From NCBI GenBank assembly GCA_965369325.1, contig CBDUQI010000148.1:1-14839 (forward strand): DNA of 14,839 nucleotides. Direction: 5' to 3'. This DNA comes from CBDUQI01 sp965369325. Lineage in GTDB: Bacteria > Pseudomonadota > Gammaproteobacteria > Steroidobacterales > JBCBZW01. Numbering within the stretch: the stretch's first letter is position 1; each line of letters begins with the position of its first letter. Below the pieces are notes generated by a model. It did not search any database, was not told the origin of the DNA, and was given only the letters and a program-made list of their open reading frames with translations. The translations under genes were made by a program, and so were the position numbers. Positions 1 to 7,428 of the stretch are shown here, one piece after another.

Positions 1-761
1 AAAGCGCCGCCAACCGACAACCCCATCTCCAGCCCCTTGCCCATGTTATGGCGGGTGCCGCGCACCTTGGCGCGTTGCCCGCGTTGGCCCAGGTATTTTT
101 GCCTGAGCTGTGCGTTGGCTTCAAAGCCGCCGGATGCCAGTATCACCGCGTCAGCAAGCAACTCGTCATCGCCGCCGTTGCGACGGCAGCAAACTCCGGC
201 AACGCGATGGTCTCGCCAGAGCAACCGCGTCGCCTCGGTCTCGTATTCAATGCAACCGCCCAGCCGCAGGAACGCGGCCAGTTCTGCCTGAAACAGCCCA
301 TCGCCTTCGCCCCGCGATGCCAGTGTGAGGCCGCCCCAAAATACATGTTTGCCGTTTTTTTTGTACGACTGGCGCTCGTAAATAGGTTCGAATCGTACAT
401 CGTGAGTGGCCAGCCAACGCAGCGTATCGTAGCTGCCGTCGATCAAAAGGTGTTGCTGCATTGAAAGCGGCTGACCGTCGTTAAAGTTGAGCAAGTCCTG
501 TTGGAACCGGTCGCGCGGATATGCACCAAACTCGGTGTGCTGGATGCGCGGGTCATCGGGATTGAGCAGCAGTGGCAGCAGATCGTCGCCGGAGTCGTAA
601 ACAAAACGCATTGCGCCGGCCGTGTAGCGCGTGTTGCCGCCCGCCTCGGCGGTATCCGCCTTTTCGACGATCAGTACGTCAGCCCCGGCCTCCAGCGCAG
701 CGATGCCCGCGCACAACGCCGCGTTCCCGCTACCCACCACGATGATTTTTTTGCTCATCAT
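1..761 (-). CDS. tcuA: TcuA-like FAD-dependent dehydrogenase, 5' part (cut by window edge)
   Basis: About 253 N-terminal codons of a flavoprotein of the fumarate reductase/succinate dehydrogenase family; the rest lies left of base 1. The N-terminus has a Rossmann dinucleotide-binding fold, IIVVGSGNAALCAGIAALEAG, ending in an acidic strand end (VLIVEKA). It is followed by GGNTRYTAGAMRF, the FAD-contacting block typical of tricarballylate dehydrogenase TcuA and its many relatives. Near the edge, KVRGTRHNMGKGLEMGLSVGGA matches the family's second FAD-contacting block. TcuA oxidises tricarballylate to cis-aconitate and passes electrons to a membrane partner, TcuB; no TcuB is visible here. The start at 761 gives an ATGA overlap with the stop of the upstream exporter gene, implying translational coupling; a second in-frame ATG follows at 758. 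It is the last visible gene of the transporter operon. The family is secure, but substrates vary between homologues, so tricarballylate itself is inference. Confidence 0.85.
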   Translation of the reverse strand, partial: MMSKKIIVVGSGNAALCAGIAALEAGADVLIVEKADTAEAGGNTRYTAGAMRFVYDSGDDLLPLLLNPDDPRIQHTEFGAYPRDRFQQDLLNFNDGQPLSMQQHLLIDGSYDTLRWLATHDVRFEPIYERQSYKKNGKHVFWGGLTLASRGEGDGLFQAELAAFLRLGGCIEYETEATRLLWRDHRVAGVCCRRNGGDDELLADAVILASGGFEANAQLRQKYLGQRGQRAKVRGTRHNMGKGLEMGLSVGGA

Positions 762-1501
762 TCCGTAACCGCAAGGTAAAGAAAGTTAAGAATCATCATG
801 ACAGTCAACAGATCAATGATCACCCGATGATGGCTGTCATTCATGCCCTTCAATACATGGCGGCCCAACCAATTGCCGGGAATGGTGATCAGGCCCACGA
901 TAACGCCGAGAACGAACAGCTCGCGCGTCATCAGCTGGGTGACGCCAAAGACGCCAAGCTTTAAAGCATTCATCACCAGCGTCACGCTGGCCAGCGTACC
1001 GACGAACGTCATCCGATTCATGCCGGTACCGAGCAGGAAGGGTGCAAGGAAGAATCCCGGACCTATCACGTTACCGGCCAGCATTCCCCACACAGCACTG
1101 GCGCCCGCCAGCAATCTGGGACCGGTTTGTATATTGTGTTTACGCGCCCAGTATTTGATCGGAAACGAGCCGATCAGGAACAACGCAAACACTATCGCCA
1201 CCGTGCGCCCGCTGATCATGCCGAAGATAACGGCGCCAATCACAATGGTGGGGCCACCAAACAGGAGCACGCGCCCCGCCGTCGACCAGTCCGTATCGCG
1301 CCAGTACATCGCGGCGCGGCTAGTGTGGCTAAAAATCAGTGCGCATGTCATTACCGGGATGGCCGCCTTGATGCCGATGATATGCGCCAGAATTGCGGCC
1401 ATCACAACGCCCCCCGCCATGCCGGTCGCGCCGTGCAGAGCACCGGTCAGGAACGCGGCCCCGGCGATCATCGTAAGCACGACTAACGGCAGATCAAGCA
1501 T
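758..1501 (-). CDS. TauE/SafE-family membrane exporter
   Basis: A 247-residue, highly hydrophobic protein with about seven or eight predicted membrane spans, the usual length for the TauE/SafE (former DUF81) family. Two family-like glycine-rich segments are visible: GALHGATGMAGGVVM (residues about 20-34) and GMLAGNVIGPGFFLAPFLLG (about 139-158), consistent with the internal duplication known in this family. Members export sulfite, sulfoacetate or other organic anions, and many are uncharacterised. The ATG at 1501 lies 3 bp after the stop of tctA-1, and the gene overlaps the dehydrogenase gene by 4 bp, so it is firmly inside the operon. No clear Shine-Dalgarno sequence is present, in line with coupling to tctA-1 translation. 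It may export a product or by-product of the imported compound; the direction and substrate are inference. Confidence 0.85.
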   Translation of the reverse strand: MLDLPLVVLTMIAGAAFLTGALHGATGMAGGVVMAAILAHIIGIKAAIPVMTCALIFSHTSRAAMYWRDTDWSTAGRVLLFGGPTIVIGAVIFGMISGRTVAIVFALFLIGSFPIKYWARKHNIQTGPRLLAGASAVWGMLAGNVIGPGFFLAPFLLGTGMNRMTFVGTLASVTLVMNALKLGVFGVTQLMTRELFVLGVIVGLITIPGNWLGRHVLKGMNDSHHRVIIDLLTVMMILNFLYLAVTE

Positions 1502-1504
1502 CGC

Positions 1505-3004
1505 CTAGTTGCGGGCGCGGCGCTTGAGCGCGTCGACCAGTCGGGGGCCGAACAACGAGACCAGCAATAGCCCCAGAATAAACATCGTTACCGGACGCTC
1601 CAGCAGATAGCGCCATTGGCCGCCGCTGATCTGATACGAATAAATCAACGAATCCTCCGCCATGCCACCAAGTAAAATACCCACGACGGCAGCCGGCACG
1701 GAGTAGTCGTAGCGTTTGAATAACCAGCCGATGATCGCGAACACCATTACGGTAACCGGGCCAGACATATTCCCGGTCAACCCGAATGCGCCGAACACCG
1801 CCAGCGCCAGCACTGAGGGGATAAGGTACCGCATAGGCACCTTCACCACATTGGCCAACAAGGGGATGAACATCAATCCGAGTACGATCAACAATATCGC
1901 CTGACCGAAGTTGGCGAAAATAATTGCGTAGACCACATCGGACTGTTCACGAATAAACTGCGGACCACCGGTAATGTTGTGCATCGCAAACGCGGCTAAC
2001 ATGACCGCGGTGGCACCGCCGCCGGGGATTCCCAACGCCAGCAACGTCGCCATGGAGCCCGCTTCGGAAGTACTGTTGGCCGACTCCGACGCCACCACAC
2101 CCGACGGATTGCCCAGTCCGTAGGTCTCCGGATTAGGGTCGCGCTTTTTGGTCACCATGTAAGACAGCAGATTGGCGATGGACGAGCCCACCCCCGGCAC
2201 AGCCCCAACAAACACGCCGATTAACGATCCCCGCACAATGATAAAGGGCCTGGCGATTGATTGCTTGAAGCCTACAAAGATCTGACTGACGCTCACCTTG
2301 CGCGCCTCGCGATCCTTTACCAGGTATTGGGTGTTCACCAGGCGGAAAAGCTCCGACGCGGCAAACATGCCGATCATCGCTGGAATCGCCGGGATACCAT
2401 CCAGCAAGTAGACGCTGCCCATCGTCCCGCGTGAAACACCTGCCTCACTGTATCCCACCGTTCCGATCAGCAAACCTACCAGCCCGGAAATAACGCCCTT
2501 GGCCAGGTTGCCGCCGCTTAGTGTGCCAATCAGAGTAATACCCCAGAGAATGACGGCTGCCATTTCTGCCGGCCCCACCCGCAGCACCAATTGCGAAATC
2601 GGTGTGATCAATACAAACAGAATGCTGTACCCGATGATCACGCCAAAGCAGGAGGCGCCCAGCGCGATACCCAGCGCGGTGTTGTGCTGCCCTTTGCGCG
2701 ACATCGGATAGCCATCAAACCCCGTCGCAATCGACGAGGAAGTGCCTGGGATGTTCATGAGGATAGCCGGGATACTGCCACCGAACCCACCGCCGGTAAA
2801 TATCGCGGTTAGGAACAACATTGCCTGCATGAAGTTCATATACAACGTCATCGGCAGGAAGATGGCCATCGCCATGGAAATCTGCAGGCCGGGAATGGCG
2901 CCGAACACCAGGCCGATCAATATGCCGGGTATCACGATGAGCCAGGGTGACAGACTGGAAAACAGAAGATCCAGCCCACCTTGTACCGCGACGAAATCAA
3001 TCAT
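1505..3004 (-). CDS. tctA: TTT system 1 large permease subunit TctA
   Basis: A 499-residue integral membrane protein, the normal length for TctA, the 12-TM-type subunit that forms the transport path of tripartite tricarboxylate transporters. The N-terminal family block FGAIPGLQISMAMAIFLP is followed by GGSIPAILMNIPGTSSSIATGFDGYPMSRKGQ (around residues 75-106). The second conserved block, ESANSTSEAGSMATLLALGIPGGGATAVML, lies in the middle of the protein. Compared with the second TctA in this window it has SESANSTSEA where that copy has the commoner PETANNAAST, so the two are distant paralogues and not a recent duplication. It starts 9 bp after the end of tctB-1 and ends 3 bp before the exporter gene. 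It should work with the TctB at 3014-3469 and the binding protein at 3479-4459, using an ion gradient. Confidence 0.95.
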   Translation of the reverse strand: MIDFVAVQGGLDLLFSSLSPWLIVIPGILIGLVFGAIPGLQISMAMAIFLPMTLYMNFMQAMLFLTAIFTGGGFGGSIPAILMNIPGTSSSIATGFDGYPMSRKGQHNTALGIALGASCFGVIIGYSILFVLITPISQLVLRVGPAEMAAVILWGITLIGTLSGGNLAKGVISGLVGLLIGTVGYSEAGVSRGTMGSVYLLDGIPAIPAMIGMFAASELFRLVNTQYLVKDREARKVSVSQIFVGFKQSIARPFIIVRGSLIGVFVGAVPGVGSSIANLLSYMVTKKRDPNPETYGLGNPSGVVASESANSTSEAGSMATLLALGIPGGGATAVMLAAFAMHNITGGPQFIREQSDVVYAIIFANFGQAILLIVLGLMFIPLLANVVKVPMRYLIPSVLALAVFGAFGLTGNMSGPVTVMVFAIIGWLFKRYDYSVPAAVVGILLGGMAEDSLIYSYQISGGQWRYLLERPVTMFILGLLLVSLFGPRLVDALKRRARN

Positions 3005-3013
3005 GAGCAGTGT

Positions 3014-3469
3014 TCAATCCAGTCCCGGGAATACAAGCAGCGGCATTGGATAAGGCAGCATTCTGGAGAAGAACAAGGTTGCAAGCGAGGCGAACACCAC
3101 AGAGTAGGCGATCAACCACGGCCAGCGGCGCTCACCGTGAAACCAAAGAAAAAGGCCGATGAACAAACAGGTGCCAACGTCGAACCCCAACCATGGCAGG
3201 GTGAGCACATAGGCGGCAAACAGTGCGATCACAGGGAACGCTTCGGCGGCCGGTTTAAGGTCCGCCGACGGCGGCTCGCCAAGGGTTAGCTGACGCACGA
3301 GTTGCACGCCACACAGGATCAGCACCAACGACGTCACCGGCACAATCAGGATAAGGTTCAGGATTTGGGTGGATACCGTGTAGGCGTCCAGCGCGTACCA
3401 AAGCACGATCGCGACCAAGCCCAGCAGCACCGCAAGATCGGCAAGGTTGTGTTTGCTCAACGTCCTCAT
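3014..3469 (-). CDS. tctB: TTT system 1 small permease subunit TctB
   Basis: A 151-residue protein with four hydrophobic segments, approximately residues 9-29, 36-57, 78-95 and 100-138, the last of these split into two spans by the charged stretch HGERRWPW. This is the size and layout of TctB (DUF1468), the poorly conserved small membrane subunit of TTT systems. HGERRWPW corresponds to the basic loop commonly seen in this family. The ATG at 3469 is preceded by GCAGG on the coding strand, a usable ribosome binding site. The gene sits 9 bp after tctC-1 and 9 bp before tctA-1, giving the order C-B-A. Sequence similarity within TctB is low, so the call rests on topology, size and position between tctC and tctA. 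Confidence 0.9.
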   Translation of the reverse strand: MRTLSKHNLADLAVLLGLVAIVLWYALDAYTVSTQILNLILIVPVTSLVLILCGVQLVRQLTLGEPPSADLKPAAEAFPVIALFAAYVLTLPWLGFDVGTCLFIGLFLWFHGERRWPWLIAYSVVFASLATLFFSRMLPYPMPLLVFPGLD

Positions 3470-3478
3470 GGCACCTGC

Positions 3479-4459
3479 CTACAACGCCAACAGATAGGAG
3501 TAGTTCTTGAAGATATCAAACGTTTCTTTCATCGTGCTTTCGGACTCCAGCGGCCCGGTCCAACGGCCGCCGATGTCGGACTGGCGCAGTTGCTGTTGCA
3601 ACAACGGATTCTCTAACGCGCGCTTGATCGCATCCGCCAGGATGGCGAATCGCTCGGGGTACTCTGCCTTAAACTTGGCGCTGGTGGCGAAGCCGCGGAT
3701 AGTCCCAGGCAACACAGGCGCCTTCATACCGAGCGGCGCCAGCGCCTGATTTAGGGTCGGCACGCCCCAATCCTCGCTGGCCAGACGGCTGACCACTGCC
3801 AAGGGCGTTACATACTCTCGGATGGTCTCGGTGCCCTTGGCGCTGATAATAATAAAGTCGACCACACCTCCGGCGACCGCTGCCCGGGCCAGACCGCCGC
3901 CATTGTAAGTCACGAGATTCAGGTTCTGCTGCGGAATTGCGCTGACTTCCAACAGCAGCTTGGCCATCAGGTGACCGGCTGACCCACGCACGACCGATGC
4001 CTTGACTGTTTTAGGTTGGGTGCGGATGGCATGAATCAGCTCTTCCAGAGTTTTATATCTGGAGCGTTTGCTGAGCGCGATAAGATCTTCATCGAACCAC
4101 TGAAAGTTCAAGTAGGCAAAATCATCGATAGTGTAATCCGCGTTCCCCTCAAGAATTGTGTTTGACAGATAGGGGGAGAAACCGGAGGCAAGAAGCGTGT
4201 AACCGTCATCCGGGCGTTCCAGCAGATAGTTGCTTCCAAGCAAGGTGCCCGCACCCTTTTTGTTGATCACCTGTACGGGCTGGCCGAGTTCCTCCGCGAT
4301 GTACGGCGAGACGGCGCGCGTCATACGATCAGCGCTACCACCCACCCCGAAGGCCACCACGATAGTTAACGGCTGACTCGGAAAGTCATCGGACAGTGCC
4401 GGGCAGGATAACGCCACGATCAGCAACGCACTCAACGCGCAACGCCACTGTTCAGTCAC
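3479..4459 (-). CDS. tctC: TTT system 1 periplasmic binding protein (Bug/TctC family)
   Basis: A 326-residue Bug-family solute receptor that delivers a carboxylate or similar ligand to its TctAB permease. A Sec signal peptide covers about residues 1-23, with probable cleavage after PALS, before DDFPSQP. The first ligand-loop motif follows: LTIVVAFGVGGSADRMTR (about residues 31-48), equivalent to the PFxxGGxxDxxAR signature of the family. LVTYNGGGLARAAVAGGVVDF in the middle of the protein is the second conserved ligand-contact region, normally Y-x-GG-x-x-A. The start is GTG at 4459, making a 4-bp GTGA overlap with the stop of the lipoprotein gene; GGAAAA just upstream is a weak ribosome site. 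Its loop differs from the GGGWD type of tctC-2 and the GGGSD type of the third Bug protein, so the three probably bind different ligands. Confidence 0.93.
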   Translation of the reverse strand: MTEQWRCALSALLIVALSCPALSDDFPSQPLTIVVAFGVGGSADRMTRAVSPYIAEELGQPVQVINKKGAGTLLGSNYLLERPDDGYTLLASGFSPYLSNTILEGNADYTIDDFAYLNFQWFDEDLIALSKRSRYKTLEELIHAIRTQPKTVKASVVRGSAGHLMAKLLLEVSAIPQQNLNLVTYNGGGLARAAVAGGVVDFIIISAKGTETIREYVTPLAVVSRLASEDWGVPTLNQALAPLGMKAPVLPGTIRGFATSAKFKAEYPERFAILADAIKRALENPLLQQQLRQSDIGGRWTGPLESESTMKETFDIFKNYSYLLAL

Positions 4460-5253
4460 TTTTCCAACACCACAGGTTGCAGTCCAGTCTGCGCGATAGT
4501 GCTCGCCACCTCCATCGAAGACAGGTACTCCAGCAACGCCTCCGCCTCACCGGGGTTTTGGGCGCGGGTGAGAATGCCAGCGCCGAACGTGGTGACTTTT
4601 TGCATCTCCTCGGGAATCGGACCAACGTAGTCAACACCTTCAATGGGCAGGATTTCACTGATCTGTTGAAACCCGATCTGCACCTCTCCGCGTGCAACCA
4701 CTGTGGCCACCCGCTCGCTCAGAATACGTTTGCTCTTGGGTGCAATCTGCTCCCAGATACCAAGCTTGGGGAACAACTTCTGCGACAGATAAGTTCCGCT
4801 GGCACTGGCGGAGTAACCGATGGACTCCGCGTCCATCACCGTCCGAATAAACGCCTCGCTAGTACTAATGTCAGGTTTCGCAGTACCGCTTCGCACGGCC
4901 ATACCAATAGACGATCGCACCAGATTGATGCGCGAATCCTCAATCACTTCACCTTTTTCGGTGAGACGGTCTAAAGACGAGCGCGACAGGATAATCACAT
5001 CGGCGTCCTCACCACGGGCGAGACGCGACGGAATGGAATCTACCGCACCCCCGGATGAGGAGCCGTATTCGGTGGTAACTCTGATTCCGGTGCGTTGCTC
5101 AAACTGCGGCCCGAGTACGTTGTACGCGGCCGCGAATCCCCCGGAGGTAATCACCTTGAGTTGTGGCGGCGCGGTGGCGACCGGGGCAGTGTTGCAGGAC
5201 GCTGCGAGCAGGGCCAACAATACCAACCAGGCCGTGGGCAAAATGCGTTTCAT
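4456..5253 (-). CDS. ModA-like substrate-binding lipoprotein
   Basis: A 265-residue type II periplasmic-binding-fold protein resembling molybdate-type binding proteins. The signal peptide ends LLAASC, with Cys20 the likely lipidated residue and Asn at +2. The -3 position is Ala, less usual than Leu. LKVITSGGFAAAYNVLGPQFEQRTG (residues about 32-56) and EYGSSSGG (62-69) correspond to the first two ligand-contacting loops. The later stretches DVIILSRSSL and SIGYSASASGTYL fit the same fold. No ABC permease or ATPase lies nearby. The gene sits 32 bp after tctA-2 and overlaps tctC-1 by 4 bp, so it is expressed with the TTT genes. Homologues are often annotated as molybdenum ABC transporter binding proteins, but anion binding has not been shown here. 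It may be an accessory receptor for TTT system 1. ATG at 5253 has GGAAAA upstream. Confidence 0.8.
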   Translation of the reverse strand: MKRILPTAWLVLLALLAASCNTAPVATAPPQLKVITSGGFAAAYNVLGPQFEQRTGIRVTTEYGSSSGGAVDSIPSRLARGEDADVIILSRSSLDRLTEKGEVIEDSRINLVRSSIGMAVRSGTAKPDISTSEAFIRTVMDAESIGYSASASGTYLSQKLFPKLGIWEQIAPKSKRILSERVATVVARGEVQIGFQQISEILPIEGVDYVGPIPEEMQKVTTFGAGILTRAQNPGEAEALLEYLSSMEVASTIAQTGLQPVVLEK

Positions 5254-5285
5254 GAGTTATTTTCCAGCGACATAAAAGCAGAACC

Positions 5286-6821
5286 TCAGCTACGCGGCAT
5301 TTCCGACTCATCGGTCTTATCGGTTGGGCCTGCGGCACGGGCCCGTAAGGTGGCAAGCAACGGCACGAGCAGCGTAATGACAGTGATGGCCATGATAGTG
5401 GCGGTAATAGGTCGCTGCCATAAGAAGGCGAACGAGCCATCCCAAATCAGCAGAGCACGACGCAGGTTGTCTTCCATCATGCCCCCGAGAATAAAACCCA
5501 GCAGTAGCGGCGCCAGCGGATAATCCAGAATCCGCACCAGCACGGCGAGGCAGCCGATAGCTACCATCAGTTTCAAATCAAAAACGTTGAATGACACCAG
5601 GTATACGCCCATCAGGGAGAAGAACAGAATAATGGGTGTAAGAAACGGACGTGGCACCTGCAGCAACCGGGCGATGTACGGGATCAGCGGCAGATTCAGT
5701 ACCAGCAGGATCACGTTGCCAACGTACATGGAAATGATCACCGACCAGAACACCTCAGGGTTGTCCACGTACAACCGGGGGCCTGGTTGAACGCCATAGG
5801 AAATCAATGCACCCAGCATCACTGCGGTGGTCGCCGAGCCGGGAATGCCCAAGGTGAGCAATGGTACGAAGGAGCCTGTGGATGCCGCGTTGTTCGCCGT
5901 CTCCGGCGCAGCCAAACCACGATGACTGCCGTGACCGAATTGTGTTTTCTGCGCTTTCGACGCCAGGTTGCGTTCAGTGCCATAAGCCAAAAACGAAGCG
6001 ATAGTGGCGCCGGCGCCCGGCAGCACACCGACCAGAAAGCCAAGCACGGACGAGCGGCCGACCACGGGTGCAATGTCTTTCACTTCTTCGCGAGTCAGCC
6101 TGAGTGAGCCCATCGATTCGCGCGACATCATGGATCTCGAATCGCGCTGACCTTTCAGCACGACCAATAGTGCTTCGGCCAAAGCGAACGTGGCCATCGA
6201 CAACAACAAAAAGCTGATACCGTCATACAGATCTGCAACACCGAAAGTGAACCGCTGAATACCCGATGGGTCCTCACCCACGGTTGCCAGCATCAATCCA
6301 AGCAATGTCATCGAAATCGCTTTCAGAATTTGTCCTTTGCCCGCAAACGCCGCAACCGCGGTACAGCCGAACAACATCAAAGCGAAGTAGTCCGACGAGT
6401 GGAAGCTCAAACTCGCCTGTGCAAGAAACGGCACAAACGCAAACAGAAAAATCGCCCCAACAGTGCCGCCGGCGAATGAGCCGTACGCCGCGATCGCCAA
6501 CGCTTTGCCAGCCTGACCGGAGCGTGCCATCGGATAACCATCAAACGCAGTCGCCACGGCGCCGGAAACGCCCGGTGCGTTAATCAGAATCGCCGAGGTC
6601 GAGCCGCCGAATATCGCGCCGTAGTACACGCCGGCAATCAAAATAAGCCCGGACGCCGGATCCAGGCCATAAGTGATGGGAATCATCAAAGCGATTGCGG
6701 ATACCGGCCCCAGTCCCGGCAGCATGCCAATGAACGTACCCGCAAAACACCCGGCCAATACCATCAGGAGGTTGATCGGCGAGAAGGCGGTACTCAGGCC
6801 AGCTAAAATGCCTTCCACCAC
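5286..6821 (-). CDS. tctA: TTT system 2 large permease subunit TctA
   Basis: A second full-length TctA, 511 residues from the chosen start. Conserved blocks are GMLPGLGPVSAIALMIP near the N-terminus, GGSTSAILINAPGVSGAVATAFDGYPMARSGQAGKAL, and APETANNAASTGSFVPLLTLGIPGSATTAVMLGAL in the middle, all close to the consensus for tricarboxylate transporters. The start is taken as GTG at 6821, which shares one base with the TAG of tctB-2 (a TAGTG junction) and has GGCGGA upstream; a second GTG follows at 6818. The open frame continues upstream to 6899, but that part runs antiparallel to no known domain, lies inside tctB-2, and is not expected in TctA. The C-terminus is a hydrophilic tail, RARAAGPTDKTDESEMPRS, after the last membrane span. 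The gene ends 32 bp before the lipoprotein gene. Confidence 0.94.
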   Translation of the reverse strand: MVEGILAGLSTAFSPINLLMVLAGCFAGTFIGMLPGLGPVSAIALMIPITYGLDPASGLILIAGVYYGAIFGGSTSAILINAPGVSGAVATAFDGYPMARSGQAGKALAIAAYGSFAGGTVGAIFLFAFVPFLAQASLSFHSSDYFALMLFGCTAVAAFAGKGQILKAISMTLLGLMLATVGEDPSGIQRFTFGVADLYDGISFLLLSMATFALAEALLVVLKGQRDSRSMMSRESMGSLRLTREEVKDIAPVVGRSSVLGFLVGVLPGAGATIASFLAYGTERNLASKAQKTQFGHGSHRGLAAPETANNAASTGSFVPLLTLGIPGSATTAVMLGALISYGVQPGPRLYVDNPEVFWSVIISMYVGNVILLVLNLPLIPYIARLLQVPRPFLTPIILFFSLMGVYLVSFNVFDLKLMVAIGCLAVLVRILDYPLAPLLLGFILGGMMEDNLRRALLIWDGSFAFLWQRPITATIMAITVITLLVPLLATLRARAAGPTDKTDESEMPRS

Positions 6822-7312
6822 TATGTCTGTCCGCCTATCATGGCCAGCAATCGACCATTGTCGAGGTACAGGCCAAACACCTGGGTGAGCAGAGCCCACA
6901 AAAAGACGACCATGCCAACCGCCAGCAGTGCGGCATGCAGGAAGCGTCGTTCACCAAGCACGACAAAGCCCAGGAACAGAAACAGCGCACTTGCCAGCGA
7001 GAACCCTAGAAACTGGAAGCTCATTGCGTAGACAGTCATGAGCAACACCAGCAGAACGGCTGGGCGCCATCGGAATGCCTCAACCGAATCGGTAATGGTC
7101 TCTTCCGGGGTACCGGCGGAGGGCAACAAGAGTTGGATTAGTGCAAACGCAATGGAGGCGAGCGCGAGCCCAACCGGCAGCGTGCGTGAGGTGAAGAACT
7201 CACCTCCTGCGGTTAGATCAACCGGCAACTCAAGCGCCTCGCTCAGGTACGAAAGCGAGAACAGCAAGATTAGCAGGCTGCCGACCCGATTCTTGTTGTC
7301 GATCAGATACAT
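6821..7312 (-). CDS. tctB: TTT system 2 small permease subunit TctB
   Basis: A 163-residue TctB (DUF1468) with four hydrophobic regions: about residues 10-27, 46-66, 84-102 and 104-150, the last broken by GERRFLH. GERR recurs at the same position in the system 1 TctB (HGERRWPW), supporting the family call. The ATG at 7312 is preferred, with GAAGG about 9 nt upstream; a TTG at 7318 would add two residues. The gene overlaps tctA-2 by one base. Unlike other junctions in this operon, it is separated from tctC-2 by 116 bp holding a small hairpin and a tandem-repeat promoter-like element, so tctBA-2 and everything downstream may be transcribed independently of tctC-2. Confidence 0.9.
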   Translation of the reverse strand: MYLIDNKNRVGSLLILLFSLSYLSEALELPVDLTAGGEFFTSRTLPVGLALASIAFALIQLLLPSAGTPEETITDSVEAFRWRPAVLLVLLMTVYAMSFQFLGFSLASALFLFLGFVVLGERRFLHAALLAVGMVVFLWALLTQVFGLYLDNGRLLAMIGGQT

Positions 7313-7350
7313 CGCCAAAAGCCTTCAGGGGCGCGACACAGCGGGCAACA

Positions 7351-7385
7351 AGTCTAACCGCACTAACCTTTCAAATGCATTTCAA
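7351..7385 (-). promoter_or_regulatory. Tandem TTGAAA repeat with -10 box upstream of tctB-2
   Basis: On the minus strand two heptamers, TTGAAAT (7385-7379) and TTGAAAG (7374-7368), are separated by 4 bp, giving an 11-bp period. After 11 more bases comes TAGACT (7356-7351), a 4/6 match to the sigma-70 -10 box. The ATG of tctB-2 lies about 38 bp further on. The same layout recurs before the TonB-dependent receptor gene. Tandem heptamers with 11-bp period placed about 10-11 bp before a -10 box are the known architecture of OmpR/PhoB-type activator sites, where the upstream half replaces the -35 box. The likely binder is the response regulator at 11450-12112, by inference only. Confidence 0.5.
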
Positions 7386-7400
7386 GCGCTGACTGCTCGC

Positions 7401-7418
7401 GAGGCCCTGCGGTGCCTC
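7401..7418 (-). other. Small hairpin just after tctC-2
   Basis: GAGGC (7401-7405) and GCCTC (7414-7418) form a 5-bp stem with an 8-nt loop, starting about 10 nt after the tctC-2 stop. No T-run follows on the minus strand, so it is not a convincing terminator. Hairpins between a binding-protein gene and its permease genes commonly stabilise the upstream message and raise binding-protein levels; that role is inferred. Confidence 0.25.
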
Positions 7419-7428
7419 TGTGCGCGGA

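Noticed and set aside
843..1508. Plus-strand open frame of 221 codons opposite the exporter gene
   Set aside because: It mirrors the reading frame of a clear TauE/SafE gene, has no domain, and is rich in Pro, Thr and Ala as expected for an antisense shadow.
6822..6899. Upstream extension of tctA-2 to 6899
   Set aside because: The added 26 residues (MGSAHPGVW and on) are not TctA-like and lie within tctB-2; GTG at 6821 has a ribosome site and gives the normal TctA start.
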